DNA from: Maledivibacter sp.
GTDB lineage: Bacteria > Bacillota > Clostridia > Peptostreptococcales > Caminicellaceae
Length of the DNA: 64,000 nucleotides
Assembly (NCBI GenBank): GCA_025210375.1
Contig: JAOASB010000037.1
Coordinates: 248,001-312,000 of the forward strand
Direction: 5' to 3'
Positions 37,153-45,506 of the stretch are shown piece by piece. The notes under the pieces are model-generated. The model had not been told where the DNA came from. It ran no database searches and worked only from the letters and a program-made list of their open reading frames with translations. Position 1 is the stretch's first letter. Each line of letters starts with the position of its first letter. The translations under genes and the position numbers were made by a program.

Positions 37153-38550
37153 ATGAAAAACATTCAAACTAAACAATATCTCGCCGATGAGAAAAAGTTA
37201 AATCATTATTTTTTGATTAATAAATGCTTATATGAAGAGAATAGTTTTGATGTAATAAAAAATAAAAAAGTAATAATAAAAGACATTATAGCCTTTTCCC
37301 TTGATATCGATAAGTCAGGACTGATTAATATAGTTTGCATCGATGATAATCAAAGATTACTCTATCTAGCAAAAAATAAGAAACAATGGGATAAAAAAAT
37401 CATTACAAAAATACAAAGCTTCTATGAAGTAAAGTCCATGAGATTTTACTCTAACTTAAACAATGAAAACATCAGAAGTATTTTTTTGCTGGTCAATGAT
37501 ACTAGAAATGAAAATGCATACAGTATTTTTTCCTATTCCATTAAAAATACAAATTGTGATATAACTAAGGTGATAGATTTTCATTATGATAATTACAATC
37601 CCATATTTAAATCGGATATTGATAATTCTGGAAATCTACATATAATATTTAAGACAAAGGAAAATGATAAATACAAATTATATTATAGGCTATACAATGT
37701 AAAGTACAATAAATGGGGACTTCCCGAAAAGATTACTGAAAGTACAAGTGATTTATTTAACACATTAATTTTATGCGATACCACTAATAATATTAATATA
37801 GCATGGTCTGCACTTTTAGATAAAAGCATTAGGATACACTTTATCAAAGGAAAAATTGATTTATATAAAAAAATGAAATGGAAGGCTTTCAAAACCCTTC
37901 CCTCTAACATAACCAATCTAACGAATCCAGTATTGATCCAAAGTGGTAAGAATATTCAATTTGGTTGGAAACAAAATAGCTGCTATAATTTTACTGAGAC
38001 AAACCTAGAGAAGGATGATTGGAAAAAAGTATCCTCAACAAAATTAGATCTAAATAGCCCATTAATACCAATTACCATTATCAGGAATGATCACAAGAAT
38101 ATGTCCACCTTCAAAGCTCCTTATACTTACCTATACCTATCGGATAACAATAAAAAAATATTAGGTATAGATAAACTGGAAGACATACAAGCAGAAATAA
38201 ACAAAACATTTAAATCTACAAATACTAACAATATCAATCATGACACCCAAGACAAATCAGATGCAAAATCTTTAAAATACTTAAATGATATAGGTCTCAA
38301 TATTGAAAAAAGCTCCATTGTAAATGATATATGCTCCATGGTTCATAGCACACAGGAATCTGATGATCTAAATGTATTTATAGAGAAACTTAATAAATTG
38401 CACAAGGAAATGGAAAATGTGAAAAATAAAGAGCTTACCCTTCTAAACTCAATTTTGGAGATAAGAAAAAGTAATAATAAGCTATATAAAAAAATGGAAG
38501 AAATCATTAATGATTATCATGAATCCTCTTTAACCATTAAAGATAACTGA
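37153..38550 (+). CDS. sialidase-like beta-propeller protein with coiled-coil tail
   Basis: The first 320 or so residues contain repeated blades with the pattern DxSGxxNIVxxD / DNSGNLHIIFKT / NNINIAWSAL, like BNR or sialidase-type propellers, and no signal peptide. The C-terminal 120 residues (ESDDLNVFIEKLNKLHKEME...) look helical and coiled-coil. It is related to the proteins at 39533 and 42996. Catalytic sialidase residues cannot be recognised, so it is more likely a structural or glycan-binding protein. Its 3' end overlaps the convergent GT2 gene by 34 bp. Confidence 0.6.
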   Translation: MKNIQTKQYLADEKKLNHYFLINKCLYEENSFDVIKNKKVIIKDIIAFSLDIDKSGLINIVCIDDNQRLLYLAKNKKQWDKKIITKIQSFYEVKSMRFYSNLNNENIRSIFLLVNDTRNENAYSIFSYSIKNTNCDITKVIDFHYDNYNPIFKSDIDNSGNLHIIFKTKENDKYKLYYRLYNVKYNKWGLPEKITESTSDLFNTLILCDTTNNINIAWSALLDKSIRIHFIKGKIDLYKKMKWKAFKTLPSNITNLTNPVLIQSGKNIQFGWKQNSCYNFTETNLEKDDWKKVSSTKLDLNSPLIPITIIRNDHKNMSTFKAPYTYLYLSDNNKKILGIDKLEDIQAEINKTFKSTNTNNINHDTQDKSDAKSLKYLNDIGLNIEKSSIVNDICSMVHSTQESDDLNVFIEKLNKLHKEMENVKNKELTLLNSILEIRKSNNKLYKKMEEIINDYHESSLTIKDN

Positions 38551-39239
38551 CTCCTAATATCCTCCTTTATTTTTTTAGCATTGTTTATCATCTCCACATC
38601 ACCAACTTTGTTCCTATGATTCTTATAATGACTTCTGGTTTTAACTAGGGGTTCATTTATATACAAAAATTTATAATTGCACCCTAACCTAAGCCAAAGG
38701 TCATAATCCTCAAGATATCTGTATTTTTCATTAAATATCCCAATCCTATCAATACAAGTCTTAGGTATCATAACAGTAGATGTATTAATGTAATTATAAT
38801 TAAACAAATATTTTATAGCTTCAATCTGACTTGAGAAACCTATACTTTCATAATAATCGATTATTTTAAGTTTCCTAGATACACAATAATAATCTGAATA
38901 TATTAATCCAATATTATCATCCCTATGATCCTCCATATATTTAGCTTGAAGCTCTAGTTTTTCTGGAAGAAAAATATCATCTGAATCTAGGAAACATAAA
39001 TATTCACCCTTTGCATTTTTGATACCATAATTTCTAGCGGAAGATGGACCTTCGTTTTCCTTGTAAATATATGAAACCCTATCCTTATATTTTTTTACTA
39101 CCTCCGGCGTATTATCAGTTGAACCGTCATCCACTACTATGATCTCAAAGTCTTTATAGGTTTGGTTAATCACACTCTCAATGCTATCACATATAAATTC
39201 TCCATAATTATAAGTAGGAATTATAACACTTATCTTCAC
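38517..39239 (-). CDS. GT2 glycosyltransferase
   Basis: The protein starts KISVIIPTYNYGEFICDSIESVINQTYKDFEIIVVDDGSTDNTPEVV and has SSARNYGIKNAKGEYLCFLDSDD and YRYLEDYDLWLRLG, a standard inverting GT2 with DSD metal site. I choose the GTG at 39239 with AGGGGGTGG upstream. It faces the propeller gene and overlaps it tail to tail. The 290-bp region upstream holds no recognisable feature apart from AT-rich DNA. Confidence 0.88.
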   Translation of the reverse strand: MKISVIIPTYNYGEFICDSIESVINQTYKDFEIIVVDDGSTDNTPEVVKKYKDRVSYIYKENEGPSSARNYGIKNAKGEYLCFLDSDDIFLPEKLELQAKYMEDHRDDNIGLIYSDYYCVSRKLKIIDYYESIGFSSQIEAIKYLFNYNYINTSTVMIPKTCIDRIGIFNEKYRYLEDYDLWLRLGCNYKFLYINEPLVKTRSHYKNHRNKVGDVEMINNAKKIKEDIRSQLSLMVKEDS

Positions 39240-39532
39240 AATAAGTACCACCCCCTAAGGCATTTAATACCATATTATGTTCTCAAAATTATTTCGTTCT
39301 CCCTATCTTTTACTTCTTTTCCAATCAAAATATTCATATGTATATATTAAGGCACATTCACAAAATGAAATGATAATCTTACTCGTTCCTTTAATTCCTT
39401 TCCTCATTACTACATCCCCTGCCTATAGTGGGTATACTTAAGATAAAGTGCCTAGAGAATACTTGAAATTGTTTCCCCATCTGACTTGTTTATTTTTTCA
39501 TGTGCCTAATAATACTTTTGAAGGTGATAAGT

Positions 39533-40783
39533 ATGGATAGAAAAAATAATTTCTATATCATTGATAATAATTCAGATAAAAATTTATGGTGCTTTTATCT
39601 ATATAATGGCGGCCTTTACTATCAAAACAATAAAGATACTTTTAAAGATGATATAAAAATAATCGATGATGTGAAAACCTATGATTTGTGTATCGATAAC
39701 CATCAAAGGATTCATATTCTATGTGTTATACATTCTGGTGAGCTGGTTTATCTTGTATTTAAAGATGATCAATGGTATAAGAATACTCTACATACTTTCC
39801 CTAGGGATTCAAATGGTATTGACGAAGTAAATATCATAACAATAAATGATATTATTCATATATTCTATAACTTTAGATTTATAGCTCCTAATATTAAATT
39901 CTATAATTATAAATCCTTTATAATGCATGGTTACAAAACTGAATATGAATGGGTTCAATCATATATTGGCACATTTCATAAACCTAATAATCCAAAATAC
40001 TTTATTGAATTTGACTCAGAACAAAATTTACATTATTTTTATTTAAGTCAAAATCGAAAATCTGCCTCTATTAATACCTTAGTATTTAATAAAAAGATAA
40101 TGAAATGGTTTGAACCAAAAAGTATTAAACTAAGTATTCTCAATACTGAACTACTACAGGTTTTAATAGATACAAGTAATAAAATTCATTTTATTTTCAA
40201 GGACATGAATACTGAGCAAGTTTATCATTATTCTATAGATAACAATTCATCGGATAAAAATAATAAATATAGCTTAATTACTTCTAGTAAAGATACATAT
40301 GATTTTAAAATATTAGAATATAATAGAAAGCTATGTGTAAGTTGGATATCTGAAGACTCTATATCATATATCTTATCCCATGATCTAGGAAAAACATGGA
40401 CTGATATCTCAAAGCATCCTTTATCAAAGCTAAAGGAATTAAAATATATAAATCTAGATAGGAAAAAAACATCACCTAAAGCCATTTCTTCCTTTGGCTA
40501 CTTAGAAAATAATGGGGTATTTATACTAGGAATCAATGATATCCCCAAATCCCATAATAATGTTGTAAAAGCAGATAGAACTAATAATAAATTATCAAAT
40601 ATAGTAACCCTAGATGCCAAAGTTGATGAAGATATAACCCCCACCATAAATGATAATAATGATTTACATTCAACCCTCAAAGAAAATGGCTCAAAATCTA
40701 CTCCCTTGGATACAAGGGAAACAGAAAAAAAGGAACAATCCCTATGGAAAAAAATAACCAACTATCTTACATTAAAGGAATGA
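39533..40783 (+). CDS. sialidase-like beta-propeller protein
   Basis: This protein of about 416 residues is built of blades with ending motifs such as DNHQRIHILCVIH, DSEQNLHYFYLS and DTSNKIHFIFKD, plus one good Asp-box (SHDLGKTWTDIS). No signal peptide. The C-terminal 90 residues are low-complexity and polar. It is a paralog of 37153 and 42996. Start at ATG 39533 with GAAGGTGAT upstream. Function unknown; by context a spore-surface or glycan-interacting protein. Confidence 0.6.
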   Translation: MDRKNNFYIIDNNSDKNLWCFYLYNGGLYYQNNKDTFKDDIKIIDDVKTYDLCIDNHQRIHILCVIHSGELVYLVFKDDQWYKNTLHTFPRDSNGIDEVNIITINDIIHIFYNFRFIAPNIKFYNYKSFIMHGYKTEYEWVQSYIGTFHKPNNPKYFIEFDSEQNLHYFYLSQNRKSASINTLVFNKKIMKWFEPKSIKLSILNTELLQVLIDTSNKIHFIFKDMNTEQVYHYSIDNNSSDKNNKYSLITSSKDTYDFKILEYNRKLCVSWISEDSISYILSHDLGKTWTDISKHPLSKLKELKYINLDRKKTSPKAISSFGYLENNGVFILGINDIPKSHNNVVKADRTNNKLSNIVTLDAKVDEDITPTINDNNDLHSTLKENGSKSTPLDTRETEKKEQSLWKKITNYLTLKE

Positions 40784-40789
40784 TTTTTT

Positions 40790-40826
40790 AACCCTATTTG
40801 GATTAATCAAGTAGGGTTGTTGTTTT
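40790..40826 (+). terminator. rho-independent terminator
   Basis: Stem AACCCTA / TAGGGTT with a 15-base loop and a T-rich tail, seven bases after the propeller gene stop. Confidence 0.7.
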
Positions 40827-40919
40827 GTACCATAAATTGGATGTAAAATTTTGTAGAATATTGTATATTTTTTTGATATCATATTTATGAGTACAAAAAA
40901 ATAATAGATAGGTGATAAA

Positions 40920-41633
40920 ATGAATATGAAAAAGACTATTTTGAGACTTACTTCTATGGCTATTCTTTCCACCACTCTAATATCCTTTATTACTATAACC
41001 TCCTATGGTGCCACATACTATGGTTCACATTCATATAACTCTTCTTCAAGCAATTCGATTAATAGATATTACTCTAGAAATAATAATACTTCATCATCGG
41101 GCTCTGTAACAAGGTATTATTCTAGAGATACTCAATCCCATGATGTAACTAATTCTTTAAATACTCAAAGTGATAACTTAAGTACTAGTACATCCCTAGA
41201 TAATAGTAGTTCTTCCTCCACAATAAGTGATGATATTTCATTTAAGGCAGACGCATTAACGGAAAAAATGTTCACCCTTATTAATAATGAACGAAGAAAA
41301 AATGGGCTTGAAGAACTTATTCTTGATGAGAAATTGACCTCTGTAGCGAGACTTAAGGCTAAGGATATGGTAGCGAATAACTACTTATCCCATACCTCCC
41401 CAACCTATGGAAGTATTTATACCATGATAAAAAGTGCCGGTATAAAGTATAATAATGCAGGCGAAAACATAGCAAAGGCATTTAGTGTTGATAGCGCTCA
41501 TAATAACTTTATGCACTCATATATGCATAAAAGAGCCATCCTAGCTGATCATTTTACCCATGTAGGTATAGGTATAGAAAAGGAAAAGAATGGTATGTAT
41601 AAAATCTCAGTAATGTTTATAGAAGCTAAATAA
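40920..41633 (+). CDS. secreted CAP-domain (SCP-like) protein
   Basis: A signal peptide (MKKTILRLTSMAILSTTLISF...SYGA) is followed by a Ser/Asn/Tyr-rich linker with two YYSR repeats and a CAP domain (KMFTLINNERRKNGLEELILDEKLTSVARLKAKDM, SHTSPTYGSIYTMIKSAGI, AGENIAKA, HVGIGI). CAP proteins of this type (YkwD/SafA-like) occur in sporulating Firmicutes and are exported. It is the only gene near here with a signal peptide. ATG start; upstream AGGTGATAAA. Confidence 0.88.
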   Translation: MNMKKTILRLTSMAILSTTLISFITITSYGATYYGSHSYNSSSSNSINRYYSRNNNTSSSGSVTRYYSRDTQSHDVTNSLNTQSDNLSTSTSLDNSSSSSTISDDISFKADALTEKMFTLINNERRKNGLEELILDEKLTSVARLKAKDMVANNYLSHTSPTYGSIYTMIKSAGIKYNNAGENIAKAFSVDSAHNNFMHSYMHKRAILADHFTHVGIGIEKEKNGMYKISVMFIEAK

Positions 41634-41638
41634 AACAT

Positions 41639-41850
41639 AAAAGAAGGCTGGTTATTTTCAGCCTCCTTTCAGATTGTTGACGAAGTCAACAAGATGTTAG
41701 GCTGCCTAATAATTCGGAGTTGGAGGCGTGCTGAAACCGAGAGACCGTAGCGTATACAGACATACGTAAGGGTTCTTGGTTGAAGCAACAACGAAGAAAT
41801 TCGGGTTTTTAGGCAACCTAAAAGAAGGCTGATTATCTTCAGCCTCCTTT
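41639..41850. mobile_element. family C structured element flanked by duplicated terminator hairpins, copy C2
   Basis: The hairpin AAAAGAAGGCTG..CAGCCTCCTTT occurs at 41639-41669 and 41820-41850 (two internal differences). Between them is a 150-nt insert about 85% alike to C1, with the conserved core from 41723 to about 41803. The closing stem here is AGGCTGCCTAA with TTAGGCAACCT, whereas C1 has AGGCTGTTGA with TCAACAGCCT: both strands changed together. It again lies between convergent genes (CAP protein and the gene at 41860). Confidence 0.75.
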
Positions 41851-41859
41851 TTCTCTTTC

Positions 41860-42738
41860 TTATTCTTCCTCTTCTTCTTCAATTATCTTTACATTAACTT
41901 GATCTGGGAACAGCTTAGGGAATTCTACACATAATCCACCTTGCTCTTCATAATCACAGAAGCCAGTGGATAATACACAAAGCTGTACAGGAACTTTAAC
42001 TTTCTTTTCACATGTAATACAGAATACTAGTATAGGCCCAGTAATTACTAGTTTTCTACCTTGAACTTCTAAACTATCAAGTCCAAATGGAAGTATTAAG
42101 TCACATAGCACTCCACAGAAAACTGCTAAAGATGGCTTCATAGCCGCAGCTGTTGACGGTATACATAATCTTGCAAACTTTCTAAGACTTATAGGATCAA
42201 ATGTTGAATCAGAAATGGTAGTACTAACTGAGAACCTTTTTCTATCTCCACTTGTAGTTAAAACTGTACCACTGATTTTGACTTCTACTTCACCTGTAAC
42301 TCTTATTCTCTGATCTACTACTATCGGTGTGCCTTTACCCTTTGCATCACATTCTGAAGTATCTATACATGCTAAGTTTATCTGTCTTCCTGCAGGCCCT
42401 GGTACAAAGGTAGGATCACAAGGTGTTTGTTGTCCATTTATGGACAATACCCTGTCAGTTACTATAAGTCCAGTGCTGTTACATGTTATTCTTACATTGA
42501 GAAATTTCTGAACATCTCTTCCTGGGATTGGGAAATCGGGTATTTCCAGCACTTCCAACACTCTATCTACTTCATCTCTTAGTATAGTAGCATCATATAC
42601 TTTTTCAACAAATATACATTCATTGGTTATGATATCTGGATCATATTCTGCAGGTGTTATACATCCCGTATTGGCGGCACAGCAATTTCTTCTGTTGTCA
42701 TTGCTAATACCAGATTCATTGTATGTCCTTTCGCCCAT
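41860..42738 (-). CDS. Cys-containing, possible spore-surface protein of unknown family
   Basis: The 292-residue protein has no signal peptide, about 15 cysteines spread singly (CCAANTGC, CNSTG, CIDTSECD, CITCEKK, CDYEEQGGLC), two beta-rich halves and a tail of seven Glu and Ile residues (IIEEEEEE). The ITPAEYDPDIITNECIFVEKVYDA start resembles clostridial spore-surface proteins built of repeated beta domains. A perfect sigma-K-type promoter is upstream. I do not recognise a named family. It is convergent with the CAP gene. Confidence 0.6.
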   Translation of the reverse strand: MGERTYNESGISNDNRRNCCAANTGCITPAEYDPDIITNECIFVEKVYDATILRDEVDRVLEVLEIPDFPIPGRDVQKFLNVRITCNSTGLIVTDRVLSINGQQTPCDPTFVPGPAGRQINLACIDTSECDAKGKGTPIVVDQRIRVTGEVEVKISGTVLTTSGDRKRFSVSTTISDSTFDPISLRKFARLCIPSTAAAMKPSLAVFCGVLCDLILPFGLDSLEVQGRKLVITGPILVFCITCEKKVKVPVQLCVLSTGFCDYEEQGGLCVEFPKLFPDQVNVKIIEEEEEE

Positions 42739-42849
42739 AATCTTAATATACCCTCCTTACTAAATTTTTGATTTTTTAATTTCATCCTTCGAACATTGCA
42801 ACAAGATCGATCGCTTATCAATAAAGCAACATAGTCTATATGTCTACTT

Positions 42850-42877
42850 TAGTATATGAATCACTCATTTTATTTGT
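42850..42877 (-). promoter_or_regulatory. candidate sigma-K promoter for the Cys-rich protein
   Basis: On the minus strand AC, 17 bases, CATATACTA: an exact match to AC-N17-CATAnnnTA, about 110 bp before the ATG at 42738. Confidence 0.55.
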
Positions 42878-42936
42878 TACAAATTGAGTTATATATTTTG
42901 AAAGTAATAAATATATTTTTTATAGGAATTTAAGGA

Positions 42937-42963
42937 ATAATTATGGGACTCTAATCATATAAT
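42937..42963 (+). promoter_or_regulatory. possible sigma-E-like promoter
   Basis: ATA, 16 bases, CATATAAT resembles the early mother-cell sigma-E pattern ATA-N16-CATACAnT with one mismatch, 33 bp before the ATG at 42996. Confidence 0.3.
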
Positions 42964-42995
42964 TTTTCAAGTCAAAACTTATTAGGGTGATAAAT

Positions 42996-44027
42996 ATGAC
43001 TTTTTTAAATAAAAATCAAACTATTATCAGAAAGTCTAATGGTGATATACTAAATTTCTATGTTAAAGAAGGGTGTCTATTTAACAGAGAATTTTTTTAT
43101 AAAACCGGCTGGGATAAGCCTATTTCCATTATAGAGGACTTAAAACATAGCCAATTAGATATAAAGATCGATAATAATGATTTTATATATGGTATTGCTA
43201 GTAATATAAAAGGAGAAATACTATATTTATTCTCAAACAATAATTCAATACACTTGGATACATTATTTAAATATGACATCAATAAATATTCTGTAAAGTA
43301 CCCTTATATAGAAAAATTTAACAATACCATTACTATTGCCTATTACTTACATGAAATTAAACATAAAAGGGAATGGATGATCGCCTTTCATTATTTTGAT
43401 GGTATTAAGTGGTCTCATAAGCATATATATTCAATTAAAGCTTTTCCTATTATTAATCCCTTCCTAGTTTTAATTGACGATAAATATACAAATATATTTT
43501 ATTTCGATCTTGTAAATGGCAAAGAAGAAATTTTTATTAGACAATTTTCTAATAATCTTAAAGCATGGGAAATGCCTATACAACTTACAAATTCAAATAA
43601 CCAGAAACTCTATTTAAATGTTTTAAAAGATAAATCAGGTATTTATCATATAACCTGGTCAGAATTTTTAAAGCAAAATTTAGTTGTTAGATATCTTAAG
43701 GTTTCCCTTAAAGAAAATAATTTCTTTGCCAATGATATAATTTCTCTTTCAGAGCCTGCTAATTGCTCATTTCCCACCTTTGTAAAGACAGGAGATGCTT
43801 TATGGTCCGTATGGACACAAATGGATAAATTATATAGTTGCTATTCCCTGGATTGTGGCAATACTTGGTCTGATCCAAGGATTGATACAAAAAGTGAAAA
43901 TTCTATATTCATTAGGTATCGTTTTCTTTCAAATAATCATCAAGACCTAAGAAATTTCAATCTCAATAATATATTTGGAACAAGTTATCCAATAATGTCC
44001 TTCCTAGGATTTAAGAATATAAAATGA
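42996..44027 (+). CDS. sialidase-like beta-propeller protein
   Basis: This 343-residue protein is the third of the propeller paralogs, with blades ending KIDNNDFIYGIASN, DDKYTNIFYFD, DKSGIYHITWSEF and one Asp-box (SLDCGNTWSDPR). No signal peptide. ATG at 42996 with AGGGTGAT upstream. It is shorter than the others, lacking their polar tails. It is probably a surface or glycan-binding protein, by analogy only. Confidence 0.6.
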   Translation: MTFLNKNQTIIRKSNGDILNFYVKEGCLFNREFFYKTGWDKPISIIEDLKHSQLDIKIDNNDFIYGIASNIKGEILYLFSNNNSIHLDTLFKYDINKYSVKYPYIEKFNNTITIAYYLHEIKHKREWMIAFHYFDGIKWSHKHIYSIKAFPIINPFLVLIDDKYTNIFYFDLVNGKEEIFIRQFSNNLKAWEMPIQLTNSNNQKLYLNVLKDKSGIYHITWSEFLKQNLVVRYLKVSLKENNFFANDIISLSEPANCSFPTFVKTGDALWSVWTQMDKLYSCYSLDCGNTWSDPRIDTKSENSIFIRYRFLSNNHQDLRNFNLNNIFGTSYPIMSFLGFKNIK

Positions 44028-44035
44028 TGCACCAC

Positions 44036-44308
44036 CTAGTATTTCTTTAAAACCCTATATATTTTTTCATTATTTTCATAACATAATTTATATATCTTGA
44101 AAACATCCAGCTTACTTTTACGGATTTTTTCAAGTACAAATTGATATGCCCTTTCGTCTATTCTGATAGCCATACTACAACTTTTAGCAAGATATCCAGG
44201 TGCATTATACAAAATTGAATGATATCCTTCATCATCAAGTAAACTTTCTAAACGAAAAGCATGGGTTTTTGAGTTGAATACAACAATAATTCTCTTTTTT
44301 TCTGTCAT
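44036..44308 (-). CDS. DUF3343 small protein (putative Se/S-carrier-like)
   Basis: The 90-residue protein begins RIIVVFNSKTHAFRLESLLDDEG and has APGYLAKSCSMAIRID, the Cys-containing segment typical of DUF3343. The family is proposed to act in selenium or sulfur transfer, but proof is thin. Start ATG with AGGATGATTAT upstream. It is convergent with the propeller gene, nine bases away. Confidence 0.75.
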   Translation of the reverse strand: MTEKKRIIVVFNSKTHAFRLESLLDDEGYHSILYNAPGYLAKSCSMAIRIDERAYQFVLEKIRKSKLDVFKIYKLCYENNEKIYRVLKKY

Positions 44309-44427
44309 ATAATCATCCTTTTACAAAGTCTTACTTTAGTATATTCCCATGGACTTCACGGAGTTACTAATTGTATATTCCTTTATTTTGGAGATGTCCC
44401 TTATTTCAAATATACAAAAAAACCTTC

Positions 44428-44454
44428 ACCAAATATGATTACTTTCATAGAGTA
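44428..44454 (+). promoter_or_regulatory. candidate sigma-K promoter for the CsxC-like gene
   Basis: AC, 16 bases, CATAGAGTA: exact match to the sigma-K pattern, 42 bp before the TTG start at 44497. Confidence 0.55.
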
Positions 44455-44496
44455 TAATAGGATGTATTTTCATATTTCTAAATCGAGGTGTTCAAT

Positions 44497-45240
44497 TTGG
44501 TAGAAGAATCTTTAAAGGCAAATGAAATAGTTGTTAAGCAGGATTGTATAGATATATCCTCTAACATAATTGAATCCTGCAAAAATGTACCCGTGGAGAT
44601 AGATGGAATCACAAAGGGTGTAATAGGTAAAATACCCGTTGTTTTAGCACAATTAAATGTACAGCTTAATGTTTCAGCTAAAATAGATTTCCCAGAAATA
44701 GCCTTGGAAATAAAGGACATTACACAAAGACTTATGATAACTCAATGCAGACTGATACAAGAGACAAATACATTATTTATAAAGGGCCTTGTTCGTAAAA
44801 ATATAAACTATTCCACAATAGAAAGACGCCCAACCACAGAAGAAATATGTGGGGATATACGTCACTGTACTGTGGATATTCCCTTTGTATGTACTACCCC
44901 TGTTAAGTTCAATGGTCTACCCCCGGCTAAAATTATTCCCACAACTTCAAAAAAGTTTGAGTATTTTAAAAAACAAGACTTACCAAATGATTATGCTGAA
45001 GGGGATGAACTTCTATCAATGGATACCTCTGAATTTAATCAAACAAGTACAGAGTACTATAACGACCTACCCTACTGTGAATTAGTACAAAGTAAGATCA
45101 TTGATGTTAACGAATACCTAAATCGAAAAATAATAAAGGATGGCCCATTGGAAGAAGGGGTTTTTAGAAAACTTGAAGAAAAAATGGTCATAAACCTTGT
45201 TCTCATAATTCTACAAAAAAGGCTAGTTAAAATTAACTGA
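44497..45240 (+). CDS. CsxC-like spore surface protein
   Basis: The protein of about 247 residues has repeated beta segments with IDGITKGVIGKIPVVLAQLNVQLNVSAKIDFPEIALEIKDI (quoted here in parts), then CRLIQ...LFIKGLVRKNINYST and CGDIRHCTVDIPF, which I recall from the exosporium protein CsxC group of clostridia. No signal peptide. I choose TTG 44497 with GAGGTG upstream; GTG 44488 is the other option. Its stop codon TGA is the first three bases of repeat A5, so the original C-terminus may have been cut by insertion. Confidence 0.65.
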   Translation: MVEESLKANEIVVKQDCIDISSNIIESCKNVPVEIDGITKGVIGKIPVVLAQLNVQLNVSAKIDFPEIALEIKDITQRLMITQCRLIQETNTLFIKGLVRKNINYSTIERRPTTEEICGDIRHCTVDIPFVCTTPVKFNGLPPAKIIPTTSKKFEYFKKQDLPNDYAEGDELLSMDTSEFNQTSTEYYNDLPYCELVQSKIIDVNEYLNRKIIKDGPLEEGVFRKLEEKMVINLVLIILQKRLVKIN

Positions 45241-45398
45241 GCAAATTGCATAATTACTTTCTATAAAAACCATCTAACACATGTAGTTCTAAAATCCCAA
45301 TAGCTATACCATCAAATATGCTTATATCTTAAGCAATTAAATATAGGATGATATTCGCATATGTGATTCTGCCAAGTAAGAGTTATGCAATTTCCTCA
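45238..45398. repeat. family A repeat, copy A5
   Basis: The 161-bp copy begins TGAGCAAATTGCATAA and ends TTATGCAATTTCCTCA. It is inverted relative to A1 and A3 and is the only family A copy outside the glycan locus. It overlaps the stop codon of the CsxC-like gene. Confidence 0.85.
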
Positions 45399-45426
45399 AC
45401 TAAGTTTAAGTTATTTAATTATATAA

Positions 45427-45460
45427 ATATAGCCCTAGGACATAAATCATAGGGCTATAT
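45427..45460. terminator. bidirectional terminator
   Basis: Stem ATATAGCCCTA / TAGGGCTATAT between the convergent CsxC-like and DUF4489-like genes, with T-rich DNA after it. Confidence 0.7.
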
Positions 45461-45506
45461 CATAATTTTTCTCTTTAAAAAGCTAGGTTTGATTTATAGT
45501 ATCTTT

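Noticed and set aside
37153..38550. Propeller proteins as active sialidases
   Set aside because: Only Asp-box-like blades are seen; the arginine triad and other catalytic residues could not be recognised and there is no signal peptide.
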